From assembly GCA_017302775.1 (NCBI GenBank), contig JAFLDC010000031.1, positions 1 through 12,903 of the forward strand: a DNA stretch of 12,903 bases. Reading direction: 5' to 3'. Position numbers and translations under genes: made by a program. The notes below the pieces were generated by a model, which made no database searches, was not told the DNA's origin, and saw only the letters and a list, made by a program, of their open reading frames with translations. The stretch comes from Sphingomonadales bacterium (GTDB lineage: Bacteria; Pseudomonadota; Alphaproteobacteria; Sphingomonadales; Sphingomonadaceae). This document shows positions 6,908-12,903 of the stretch, one piece after another. Every line of letters begins with the position of its first letter. Position 1 is the first letter of the stretch.

Positions 6908-7625
6908 CTGGCTGCTGCGCACCAGGAACGAGGATCCACAAGTTGAAGTGGGAGGGCGGCTGCTGCCGGTGGTTCTGCGTCGTACTGCCCAGGCCAAACG
7001 GATGACGATGCGGCTCGCGCCCGATGGCAGCGAGGTGCGGATCACGCTGCCACGCTGGGGCCGCAGTGCCGAGGCGCTGGAGTTCGCGCGAAAGCGCGCC
7101 GGCTGGCTGGCGGCGCAGATGGCCGGTGTACCAGAGCCAGCCCCCCTCGGCCCCGGTTCGCGTTTGCCATATCGCGGCGAACCACTGATCATCGCGCACG
7201 ATCCCACTGCACCGCGCAAGATCGTGATCGCCGATGGCGAACTGCGCATCGGTGGTCCGCTGGAATCGTTGCGCCCCCGCCTGACCCGGTGGCTGGAAAG
7301 TGAAGCGCTGCGACTTCTGGCCGATGATCTGGGATATTATTGCGGTCGGGCCGGACAGCCGGTGCCGCGGCTGGGGCTCAGCCGGGCTCAACGCCGGTGG
7401 GGTTCCTGCGCACATGACGGGGCGATCCGGATCAATTGGCGGTTGGTTATGGCCCCTGATTTTGTGCGGCGGTCGGTTGTCGCGCACGAGGTGACTCACC
7501 TTGTCCATTTCGATCACAGCGAGCGATTTCACGCCATGTTGGGTGAGCTGTTCGAAGGCGACATTCGCGCGGCCAATCGCTGGCTGAAACGCGAAGGGCG
7601 GCAACTCTATCTGCCGCTTGGGTGA
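6900..7625 (+). CDS. YgjP-like zinc metallohydrolase (SprT/M48-like)
   Basis: A 241-residue protein of the YgjP/DUF45 metal-dependent hydrolase family. The zinc site is complete: HEVTH at 196-200 with a downstream histidine in FDHSERFH (206). The family motif RRWGSC (165-170) precedes it. The N-terminal half has [16 protein letters not shown] and a [21 protein letters not shown] block, typical of the family. ATG at 6900 overlaps the YcgN-like stop by 8 bp and begins MIDWLLRTR. Reading further upstream would run through the preceding gene in the wrong frame. No signal peptide is visible, so it is likely cytoplasmic. Substrate is unknown; peptidase activity is an inference from the HExxH fold. 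Confidence 0.92.
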   Translation: MIDWLLRTRNEDPQVEVGGRLLPVVLRRTAQAKRMTMRLAPDGSEVRITLPRWGRSAEALEFARKRAGWLAAQMAGVPEPAPLGPGSRLPYRGEPLIIAHDPTAPRKIVIADGELRIGGPLESLRPRLTRWLESEALRLLADDLGYYCGRAGQPVPRLGLSRAQRRWGSCAHDGAIRINWRLVMAPDFVRRSVVAHEVTHLVHFDHSERFHAMLGELFEGDIRAANRWLKREGRQLYLPLG

Positions 7626-7630
7626 ATCCC

Positions 7631-7646
7631 TTAATGTCATCTTAAC
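7631..7646 (+). promoter_or_regulatory. CtrA-type binding site with adjacent GANTC methylation motif
   Basis: The sequence is TTAA, seven bases, then TTAAC, the exact full CtrA consensus known from Caulobacter. The second half reads TTAACCAT, the known extended half-site. A GAATC (7624-7628), a potential CcrM methylation site of GANTC type, lies just before it. The box sits six bases after the YgjP-like stop and 22 bp before the preferred start of the DUF4402-like gene. Regulation by CtrA is inferred, as only the site is visible. Confidence 0.55.
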
Positions 7647-7668
7647 CATGCCCGGCGAGTATGGTTGC

Positions 7669-8190
7669 ATGGCGCTTTGTGCTTCCCGATCGACGCTTGT
7701 GCTGATGGCAGCGCTGTTGCTGCCGGCCTTACCTGCAGCGGGACAGGACGCGTGCCGATTGTGCTATGCCGACCCAGGCGCCAAGCCGGGCGAACGTCCG
7801 CTCGCCATAGAAATCTGGGCCGATCTCAGCTTTGCCAAACTGGCGCTGACCAGCCGTAGCGGCGGCAGCGCGCAGGTTGACGCGCATAGCGGCGGCAAAA
7901 GCACGCAGGGTGACATGATTGACCTTGGGGGTGCACCGATATCGGGGCGCGGCAAGGTGACGGGGGCGCCGCTTCGTGCGGTCCGGATCGACTTGCCGCA
8001 GCGGGTACCGATGACAACACCGGACGGAGCCAGCGGGGAATTGACTGATTTTACCACCAACCTGCCGCCGCATCCCCGGCTTGATGCCAATGGCGAACTT
8101 GAATTCACGTTCGGCGCACGGCTGGTGGTCAAGAGCGGCCGCGGCGGCAACTATCGCGGACGCATCCCGATTTCGGTCGACTATAACTGA
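7669..8190 (+). CDS. Secreted DUF4402-like protein
   Basis: A 173-residue exported protein. A signal peptide spans about the first 25 residues (basic start, LVLMAALLLPALPAAG, cleavage before QDAC). The mature part starts with a CRLC pair (29, 32), then an all-beta sequence consistent with the DUF4402 domain: ADLSFAKLAL, SGRGKVTGAPLRAVRIDLPQ, then LDANGELEFTFGARLVV and the ending GNYRGRIPISVDYN, which matches the family's G-x-Y-x-G-x-(3,4)-V-x-Y end. ATG at 7669 has a weak GGCGAG upstream. ATG at 7648 is also in frame but overlaps the CtrA-type box. DUF4402 proteins are common in alphaproteobacteria and some sit near pilus genes; no pilus gene is present here. The family call is from motif memory. 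Confidence 0.72.
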   Translation: MALCASRSTLVLMAALLLPALPAAGQDACRLCYADPGAKPGERPLAIEIWADLSFAKLALTSRSGGSAQVDAHSGGKSTQGDMIDLGGAPISGRGKVTGAPLRAVRIDLPQRVPMTTPDGASGELTDFTTNLPPHPRLDANGELEFTFGARLVVKSGRGGNYRGRIPISVDYN

Positions 8191-8229
8191 GCACTGGCGC
8201 TGGCGCTGCACTGCGCCTATCTTGCGACA

Positions 8230-8682
8230 ATGTCCTATTGGCAGAAAATCAATCCCGGCGGCGCATTGGCGGATTTCGTCACGGTGTTCCGCAATGCCGG
8301 ATCGGCACGCTGGCCGGTCGCCGTGATATCAGCCGCGATCACCGTGGGGGTCTTTTCCAGCCTCGCGTGGGAAAGTTGGAAACGCCCGCGCGCTATGCCG
8401 CAGGTGGTGTACATCACCTCGTGGCCGGAAGACCGCACGGCAGAGGAAACCAGGGCGTTCATCGCGGAAAACCAGAAGCGCAAGGAAGCAGAGCAAGCTG
8501 CGATCGAGGCCTACGAGAAGGAAGGCCGCGATTTGTGGGCTACGCTCGGCAAGGCGTCGGGCATGGACGTAGACAAGCTCCAGAAACAGGCAGAAGCCGA
8601 TAGAGCGGCAGAGAAAGCGGCAGAACAGGCCAAGATCGACGCGATTCTGAAACAGACCCGGATCGAACCGGTTGCAAAATGA
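8230..8682 (+). CDS. Single-pass membrane protein with coiled-coil tail, unknown function
   Basis: A 150-residue protein I do not recognise as a named family. It has a short amphipathic start (MSYWQKINPGGALADFVTVF), one membrane helix at about 28-47 (PVAVISAAITVGVFSSLAW), a linker with PQVVYITSWPEDRT, then a long charged Ala/Glu/Lys-rich region (about 70-145) that should form a helix or coiled coil. Such an arrangement suggests a membrane-anchored scaffold. ATG at 8230 has no strong ribosome site. Its stop overlaps the ribD TTG start by 11 bp, so it probably shares a transcript with ribD. The WPEDRTAEET element may be a useful anchor for a search. Real coding is supported by the GC-rich third positions and the coherent protein architecture. 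Confidence 0.75.
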   Translation: MSYWQKINPGGALADFVTVFRNAGSARWPVAVISAAITVGVFSSLAWESWKRPRAMPQVVYITSWPEDRTAEETRAFIAENQKRKEAEQAAIEAYEKEGRDLWATLGKASGMDVDKLQKQAEADRAAEKAAEQAKIDAILKQTRIEPVAK

Positions 8683-9661
8683 CGAAGATGCCCGCTGGCT
8701 GAGCGCGGCGGCGCGACTGGCGACGCGCGCAATCCCCTGTTCCCGCCCCAACCCATCGGTGGGGGCCATGATAGTGAAGGACGGCCGGGTGATCGCGCGC
8801 GGCTGGACTCAGCCCGGCGGGCGCCCCCATGCAGAAGCAGTCGCGCTGGCCCAGGCCGGCAAGCAGGCGCGCGATGCAGCCCTGTACGTTACGCTGGAGC
8901 CTTGCGCCCATGCCAGCCCGCGCGGGCCGGACTGTGCGGGACTGGTTGCGAGCTCCGGCATCGCACGGGTCGTGATCGGCTGCCAGGACCCGGACCCGCG
9001 TACGGCCGGGGCGGGAGCGGCCAGACTGCGTGCGGCAGGCGTCGCGGTGGTCTTGTCAGAAGATCGATCCTGTGCCGCCAGCCTCGCCGGTTACCTGACC
9101 AGACGGCGCCTTGGACGTCCGCACGTCACGCTAAAGCTCGCCCTGTCAGCAAGCGGCCACCTCACCCCGCCGCAGGGGCAGTGGCTGACCGGATCGATTG
9201 CCCGTGCGCACGTTCACGCCATCAGGGCACGGATGGACGCCATCGTTGTCGGGCGCGGCACTTTTGAGGCGGATCGTCCGCGGCTTGACGTGCGCCTGCC
9301 GGGGATCGGCGAACGCAGCCCGGATCGCTGGCTTTTGACGCGCGGGGCGGCTCCCGGCGGCTGGATGCGACTGGCCTCGCCCCACGAGATTGCGGCCATG
9401 GCCGATGTGCAATATCTGATGGTCGAAGGCGGCGCGGAAACCGCACGGGCTTTTCTGGACGCCGGACTGGTTGACAGACTGCAAATCTACCGCGCCCCAC
9501 CCGAAGTCGGCGGGAGCGGCGCTTGCCTGCCCGAACTGACAGCGGCTGCCCTCGCGGTCAGTCCGGCCTGGCACTGCACCGATACGCGCCAACTTGGCAA
9601 CGACAGCTTGCATGTCTACGAGCCAGTCCACGACCACACCCCCAGCCATGCGGGTGGGTAA
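8672..9661 (+). CDS. ribD: Bifunctional riboflavin deaminase/reductase RibD
   Basis: RibD removes the amine from the pyrimidine product of GTP cyclohydrolase II and then reduces the ribosyl side chain, the middle steps of riboflavin synthesis. In the 329-residue protein the deaminase domain (about 1-145) shows PNPSVGAMIVKDGRVIARGW, the zinc motif HAE at 53-55 and TLEPCAH with cysteines at 78 and 88. The reductase domain (about 146-320) has VTLKLALSASG, VGRGTFEADRPRLDVR and the VEGGAET nucleotide-binding block (251-257). TTG at 8672 is the only start that leaves the N-terminus at family length; it overlaps the preceding gene by 11 bp. The reductase half is slightly compact compared with the 367-residue Escherichia coli enzyme. 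ribE follows after 18 nt. Confidence 0.94.
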   Translation: MQNDEDARWLSAAARLATRAIPCSRPNPSVGAMIVKDGRVIARGWTQPGGRPHAEAVALAQAGKQARDAALYVTLEPCAHASPRGPDCAGLVASSGIARVVIGCQDPDPRTAGAGAARLRAAGVAVVLSEDRSCAASLAGYLTRRRLGRPHVTLKLALSASGHLTPPQGQWLTGSIARAHVHAIRARMDAIVVGRGTFEADRPRLDVRLPGIGERSPDRWLLTRGAAPGGWMRLASPHEIAAMADVQYLMVEGGAETARAFLDAGLVDRLQIYRAPPEVGGSGACLPELTAAALAVSPAWHCTDTRQLGNDSLHVYEPVHDHTPSHAGG

Positions 9662-9679
9662 GCAGCAGGGTAGAAGTTC

Positions 9680-10297
9680 ATGTTCACCGGCATCATCACC
9701 GCCATTGGCATGATCCGCGAAGTCCGCGAGCAGGGCGACCTGCGGGCAGTCATCGCCTGCCCCTACGACCCGGCGGGCATTGCGATCGGCGCATCCATCG
9801 CCTGTTCGGGGGTGTGCCTGACTGTTGTCGATCGAGGGGGCGTTCCGGGCGATGCCTGGTTTGCCGTCGACGTATCGGGCGAAACGATCCGCTGCACCGC
9901 GCGGGATCAATGGACAGCTGGCCGCTCGCTGAACCTGGAACAGGCGCTCAAGCTGGGTGACGAGCTTGGCGGGCATATCGTTACCGGCCATGTCGATGCG
10001 GTAGGCGATGTAGCCGGGTATGAGGAAACCGGCGGATCGTTGCACCTACGTGTCACCGCGCCTGCTGCCATGGCCCCCTTTATCGCAGCCAAGGGCTCCA
10101 TCACGGTTGATGGCGTATCCTTGACGGTCAACGCGGTGGACGATCACGCCGATCGCAGCTGCACGTTTCACCTGAACCTCATTCCGCACACCGCCGAAGT
10201 GACCACGCTGGGCCGGTTGCGCACCGGCGATCCCGTCAATCTGGAAATAGACGTGCTGGCGCGCTATTTGCAGCGGATGCAAAGTCTGGCCGGTTAA
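9680..10297 (+). CDS. ribE: Riboflavin synthase alpha chain
   Basis: Riboflavin synthase joins two lumazine molecules to give riboflavin. The 205-residue protein has two duplicated beta-barrel halves: MFTGIITAIGMIREV with GVCLTVV in the first (about 1-97), and HIVTGHVDAVGDVAG with GSITVDGVSLTVNAV in the second (about 98-195). It ends DVLARYLQRM-type, as usual. The ATG at 9680 has a loose purine stretch (GTAGAAG) before it and lies 18 nt after ribD. Its last four codons (L-A-G-stop) are inside the first copy of a 33-bp tandem repeat. No ribB or ribH follows, since the next gene runs the other way. Confidence 0.95.
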   Translation: MFTGIITAIGMIREVREQGDLRAVIACPYDPAGIAIGASIACSGVCLTVVDRGGVPGDAWFAVDVSGETIRCTARDQWTAGRSLNLEQALKLGDELGGHIVTGHVDAVGDVAGYEETGGSLHLRVTAPAAMAPFIAAKGSITVDGVSLTVNAVDDHADRSCTFHLNLIPHTAEVTTLGRLRTGDPVNLEIDVLARYLQRMQSLAG

Positions 10298-10351
10298 GCA
10301 CCAGCCCGGGCACCGGAACTGGCCGGTTAAGCACCAGCCCGGGAACCGGAA
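10286..10351. repeat. 33-bp tandem duplication covering the ribE stop codon
   Basis: Two adjacent 33-bp copies (10286-10318 and 10319-10351) differ at one base (C in copy 1, A in copy 2, within GGG-C/A-ACC). Each begins CTGGCCGGTTAAGCACCAGC. A fragment resembling the start of a third copy (CTAGCCGGC, 10352-10360) carries the stop of the leftward gene. Copy 1 includes the ribE stop, so copy 2 repeats the ribE end. The single change in copy 2 makes CCGGTT (10323-10328) and AACCGG (10344-10349) a perfect inverted repeat with a 15-base loop. It could act as a weak bidirectional terminator between convergent genes, though no T-run follows. Confidence 0.85.
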
Positions 10352-10843
10352 CTAGCCGGCATACATGCCCGGCGGCACCGCGGCACACCGGAAATAGCGC
10401 TGAACGGCGCTGCCGGACGCCGGTTTGGCATTGATGGATTCCATCCTGACGAGCAGCTTCCCGCCCTCGATCGACAAGGTAAAGGTGGCGCGGCCAGCCT
10501 CGCCGTCTTCCGGCATGCCATCCAGCCCGAGCGCGGCATCAACCCGCCACTTCTGCTTACCCAATGCTGCGATCCGGCGCGGCTCGTAGAAATTGCCCTC
10601 GCCGTATTCGGCATAGCTGTGCAGGCTGCGCGCAGTAATCACCTCCGCACCAACCAGCGGGCCGCTGGCATCCCCGCCATCCTTGCGCATGGCCGCAAGA
10701 TAGCTCTGGCATTGGCGCCGGCCCTGGGCGTTGTCATCCATCCAGATCCCGCGAACCTGCGGCGGCATTGCCGGGTTCGGCTTGGCCAGCGCGGGACTGG
10801 CCAGTGCCAACCCGATCAAACCCAGAATTGCTGTCCGCGTCAT
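10352..10843 (-). CDS. Secreted hypothetical protein with two cysteines
   Basis: A 163-residue exported protein of unknown function. A signal peptide is evident (MTRTAILGLIGLALASPALA, cleavage before KPNP near residue 20). The mature part contains GIWMDDNAQGRRQCQSYLAA near its start, a middle segment NFYEPRRIAALGKQKWRVDA, and a beta-rich end FTLSIEGGKLLVRM followed by RYFRCAAVPPGMYAG. Two cysteines (45 and 153) could form a periplasmic disulfide. A GGAGA lies about 9 nt before the ATG. A reasonable promoter is upstream (10890-10919). The C-terminus lies in the fragment abutting the ribE tandem repeat. I recognise no named domain. Confidence 0.8.
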   Translation of the reverse strand: MTRTAILGLIGLALASPALAKPNPAMPPQVRGIWMDDNAQGRRQCQSYLAAMRKDGGDASGPLVGAEVITARSLHSYAEYGEGNFYEPRRIAALGKQKWRVDAALGLDGMPEDGEAGRATFTLSIEGGKLLVRMESINAKPASGSAVQRYFRCAAVPPGMYAG

Positions 10844-10889
10844 TGCCGGTTCTCCGAATACAAGTTCATATCAATCGCCACGGTGCGAA

Positions 10890-10919
10890 GGTATCGTCTG
10901 GCGCAGCCTGGTTCGTCAA
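10890..10919 (-). promoter_or_regulatory. Candidate sigma-70-type promoter of the secreted hypothetical gene
   Basis: On the lower strand, TTGACG (10914-10919) is followed after 18 bases by GATACC (10890-10895). The -35 element matches TTGAC well, which matters most in alphaproteobacteria; the -10 is weak. A start near 10883 would leave a 40-nt leader before the ATG at 10843. The -35 element partly neighbours the end of the GNAT gene, so the two genes may also be partly co-transcribed. Confidence 0.42.
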
Positions 10920-10924
10920 CTTTG

Positions 10925-11473
10925 TCACGCTGCCCCCCATAAGGGACCGCTGGCAAAGCCGGCGCGATCGATCTCGTACACCACGTGCAGCACAGGTCCA
11001 CTGGCACTGTCCACCATTTCGCTACGATCGCTCAAGCGCCCGCCAATCTTTTCCATCGCCCGGCGCGATCGCCAATTGGTTTCCCCAACCCGAAAATCGA
11101 CGCGCTCTACAGCTTGCAGCGCATGAGCCAGCATCAGCCGCTTCAGCTCGCGGTTGATCGCCCCGCCCCAGTGGCTCCGCGCCAGAAAAGTCCAGCCGAT
11201 TTCGACGGACCCCTGATCTGCCGGATCGTACCCCTGAAACCGCGAGGAGCCAATGATCGCACCATCGTGCTGGTCGATCACGGCCAGGGCCCCGCCCTGC
11301 GCCAGGGCATCATCGAAGAATGCCCGGAACACCGGCTGCTGCCAGCGATTGTGCTGCGGGTGAATCGCCCAGATCTCCGGATCGCTGGCGACAGCAAACA
11401 GCGCTTCCCAATCGCCGGGTCGCAACGGTCGTAACAGCAGCCGTTCCCCTTGCAGGACCGGCTGGCGGTCCAT
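10925..11473 (-). CDS. GNAT family N-acetyltransferase (RimJ/RimL-like)
   Basis: A 182-residue acetyltransferase of the Acetyltransf_3 (RimJ/RimL) type. The start LQGERLLLRPLRPGDWEALFAV is typical of this subgroup, and the middle has SVEIGWTFLARSHWGGAINRE, with the acetyl-CoA-binding region, then RVDFRVGETNWRSRRAMEKIG, the conserved end of the domain. The substrate could be a protein N-terminus or a small molecule; the sequence does not decide it. ATG at 11473 begins one base after the aminotransferase stop and has GGTGAG about 8 nt upstream. A GTG at 11482 is the longer alternative and would overlap by 8 bp. Co-transcription with the aminotransferase is likely. Confidence 0.9.
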   Translation of the reverse strand: MDRQPVLQGERLLLRPLRPGDWEALFAVASDPEIWAIHPQHNRWQQPVFRAFFDDALAQGGALAVIDQHDGAIIGSSRFQGYDPADQGSVEIGWTFLARSHWGGAINRELKRLMLAHALQAVERVDFRVGETNWRSRRAMEKIGGRLSDRSEMVDSASGPVLHVVYEIDRAGFASGPLWGAA

Positions 11474-11474
11474 G

Positions 11475-12653
11475 TCAGGCACTCACCGCGGCGACATCGG
11501 CAATAAACTTGTCGATGTTGGCCATGGTCAGCCCGGCCACGTTGATCCGTCCCGATCCGGCCATGTAAATGCCATGATCATTGCGCAGCGCCAGGATCTG
11601 TTCCGGGGTCAGCGGCAGCATCGAAAACAGCCCGGCCTGCAGACCCAGCGGCGCGAAATCGACCCCGCCCTGCTGCCCAGCCGCCATCAGCCGTGCACGA
11701 ACCTGCGCCATGCGCAAACGCATCGTATCGAGCTCGTCCAGCCACATGGCGGTCAAATCCGGATCTTCCAGGATCACACGTACCGCCGCGCCGCCGTGAT
11801 CCGGCGGCATGGACCACGCTGCGCGGGCCAGGCTGTGGCCGTTCGACAGGATCCGGGCCAGAACCTCACTGTTTTCAGCCATGACATAGATCGCACCGAC
11901 CCGGTCACGGTACATGCCGAAGTTCTTGTCGCACGAGTACGCAACCAACGCTTCGGGCACTTCGGCCAGAACACGGCGCACGCCATAGGCGTCTTCTTCC
12001 ATCCCCTTGCCAAGCCCCTGATAAGCCAGGTCAAGGATCGGCAGCAGCTGCTTGCCAGCAATCAAACCGGCGATCTCGTCCCATTGTTCGGCGCTATAAT
12101 CGATCCCGGTCGGGTTGTGACAGCATCCGTGCAGCAGGATTGCATCGCCCGGCTGCGCCAGATCGACCGCCCCGCGCAGTGCATCCATATCGACCAGTCC
12201 GGCCGCCGTGGCGTGAGCGAAGCTCTTCAATTCGACGTCCAGATCGGCCAGGATCTGTGCATGGTTGGGCCAGCTTGGCACGCCCATCCACACCCGCTTC
12301 ACCCCAGCCTTCCGGGCGAGCGCCACGGCCAGCCGGACCGCGCCAGTGCCGCCAGGGGCCTGCATCCCTTCGATCCGTCCACCCTTGGTGGGGTCTTCTG
12401 TGCCAAAAATGTAAGGCATCAAGGCATGGACAAAGCCCATATCGCCTTCGGGCCCGAGGTACGCCTTGCTGTCCTGTGTCTCCACCAGCCGGCGCTCGGC
12501 CGCCTTGATCGCGCCGAAAACCGGGGTTGCCCCCTGTCCGGTTCGATAGACACCCACGCCAAGGTCGATTTTGTCGGCACGCGGATCGGCGTTATGGAGT
12601 TTGATCAGCGCGAGCAGCGCATCGGCGGGCTGTTGGTCGAGGTTGCTGAGCAT
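11475..12653 (-). CDS. Aromatic/aspartate aminotransferase (PLP, class I)
   Basis: A pyridoxal-phosphate enzyme of the AspC/TyrB subgroup that exchanges amino groups between aspartate or aromatic amino acids and 2-oxoglutarate. The 392-residue protein has the full-length family order: KIDLGVGVYRTGQG (28-41), HNPTG at 179-183, DLAYQG (208-213, with the PLP-binding aspartate and tyrosine), the Schiff-base lysine in SCDKNFGMYRDRVG (243) with the phosphate-binding arginine at 251, and the substrate carboxylate arginine in GSGRINVAGL (369). Position 129 is a tryptophan (PSWPNH) that stacks on the cofactor in relatives. The ATG at 12653 gives the same N-terminus as the family, though the ribosome site is poor. 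It precedes the GNAT gene by one base. TyrB versus AspC preference cannot be read here. Confidence 0.94.
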   Translation of the reverse strand: MLSNLDQQPADALLALIKLHNADPRADKIDLGVGVYRTGQGATPVFGAIKAAERRLVETQDSKAYLGPEGDMGFVHALMPYIFGTEDPTKGGRIEGMQAPGGTGAVRLAVALARKAGVKRVWMGVPSWPNHAQILADLDVELKSFAHATAAGLVDMDALRGAVDLAQPGDAILLHGCCHNPTGIDYSAEQWDEIAGLIAGKQLLPILDLAYQGLGKGMEEDAYGVRRVLAEVPEALVAYSCDKNFGMYRDRVGAIYVMAENSEVLARILSNGHSLARAAWSMPPDHGGAAVRVILEDPDLTAMWLDELDTMRLRMAQVRARLMAAGQQGGVDFAPLGLQAGLFSMLPLTPEQILALRNDHGIYMAGSGRINVAGLTMANIDKFIADVAAVSA

Positions 12654-12700
12654 GGCGCGGCCATTAGCCCCCCGCAGCGCGCCGGGGCAAGCGAAGATTC

Positions 12701-12729
12701 AGGCTATTTTGCGCTTGCCCTGTTGTCTC
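12701..12729 (-). promoter_or_regulatory. Weak candidate promoter for the aminotransferase gene
   Basis: On the lower strand GAGACA (12724-12729) and TAGCCT (12701-12706) are spaced by 17 bases. This would place a start near 12694 with a 41-nt leader before the ATG. Matches are 4 of 6 and 3 of 6, so the call is weak. It lies partly within the inverted repeat at 12715-12744. Confidence 0.25.
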
Positions 12730-12744
12730 ACGTTGCTAGGGCAA
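12715..12744. repeat. 7-bp inverted repeat in the aminotransferase / small-peptide divergent region
   Basis: TTGCCCT (12715-12721) and AGGGCAA (12738-12744) are perfect inverted arms separated by 16 bases. They lie between the leftward aminotransferase gene and the rightward small membrane peptide. The arms could be an operator for either gene. No known consensus is recognised. Confidence 0.4.
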
Positions 12745-12789
12745 AGGGTGGAGAAAGCGCTATGCAACGGCGCCAAAGGCCCAAAATAA

Positions 12790-12891
12790 ATGAACAATCC
12801 CGAACGGTGGAAGGGGCTTTTGGCTCTGTTGATCGGACTGTTGGTGACGGCTGCCATCGTCGTGCTTTCGCTGTGGCGCCTGCTCGGATGA
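12790..12891 (+). CDS. Small single-helix membrane peptide (33 aa)
   Basis: A 33-residue open frame beginning MNNPERWKG, followed by a strongly hydrophobic run LLALLIGLLVTAAIVVLSLW and ending RLLG: a clear single membrane helix with a short polar start. The codons have GC-rich third positions like neighbouring genes, whereas the overlapping alternative frame from ATG 12762 does not. An AAAGG lies 10 nt before the ATG. The next gene's ATG overlaps the stop by 4 bp. Function is unknown. It could be a small subunit or leader peptide of the operon that continues outside the window. Confidence 0.6.
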   Translation: MNNPERWKGLLALLIGLLVTAAIVVLSLWRLLG

Positions 12892-12903
12892 TCGAAACAG
12901 GCT
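12888..12903 (+). CDS. Start of an unidentified gene (only five codons visible)
   Basis: An ATG overlapping the peptide stop as ATGA begins M-I-E-T-G and then leaves the window. The overlap suggests coupling with the small membrane peptide. Nothing else can be said; the frame is also open upstream to ATG 12762, so a longer start is possible. Confidence 0.4.

Noticed and set aside
6356..7249. Leftward open frame opposite SCO, YcgN-like and YgjP-like genes
   Set aside because: Antisense to three coupled genes with intact motifs; composition is that of a frame shadow.
8191..8671. FMN riboswitch before ribD
   Set aside because: The DNA before ribD is coding for the membrane-anchored protein, and I see no RFN-like conserved stems there or in the short gap before it.
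9146..10045. Leftward open frame (299 codons) across ribD and ribE
   Set aside because: Both ribD and ribE have complete catalytic motifs on the other strand, and this frame has none.

Overview
This 12.9 kb window is GC-rich chromosomal DNA from an alphaproteobacterium, most probably of the Sphingomonadales (Sphingomonas, Erythrobacter or Novosphingobium type). The evidence is the gene set: a ubiquinol-cytochrome c chaperone, COQ9, and a YcgN-YgjP pair behind SCO. A perfect CtrA-type site (TTAA-N7-TTAAC) beside a GANTC methylation motif also points to this class. I see no rRNA, tRNA, CRISPR array, insertion sequence or phage gene. No gap of 300 bases lacks a gene.

Layout. (1) 1-1755: bamE (leftward, 3' end outside the window) is divergent from a rightward group: the cytochrome bc1 assembly chaperone, a YceD/DUF177 protein overlapping it by 4 bp, and a 46-residue four-cysteine zinc-ribbon-like protein. 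(2) 1757-5748: a leftward series, in transcription order a secreted ankyrin-repeat protein, COQ9 (4-bp overlap), a 97-bp promoter region, feoA, feoB (4-bp overlap) and, 18 nt later, ssb. (3) 5835-7625: a rightward, translationally coupled trio: SCO copper chaperone, YcgN-like cysteine-cluster protein and YgjP-like zinc metallohydrolase. (4) 7669-10297: a secreted DUF4402-like protein behind the CtrA-type site, a membrane-anchored coiled-coil protein, ribD and ribE. (5) 10352-12653, leftward: a secreted hypothetical protein, a GNAT acetyltransferase and an aromatic/aspartate aminotransferase. (6) The right edge holds a 33-residue single-helix membrane peptide and the first codons of another gene.

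How the genes work together. Much of the window serves respiration and metal handling: bc1 assembly, ubiquinone synthesis (COQ9), ferrous iron uptake (FeoAB) and copper delivery to cytochrome oxidase (SCO). The feo promoter region carries an FNR/FixK-type palindrome next to a Fur-like palindrome, which fits uptake of ferrous iron under low oxygen and iron limitation. RibD and RibE perform successive parts of riboflavin synthesis.

I did not find an obviously new multi-gene system. The points most worth a second look are the feo promoter architecture (with ssb close behind feoB), the CtrA-type site before the DUF4402-like gene, the two very small genes, and a 33-bp tandem duplication that copies the end of ribE.
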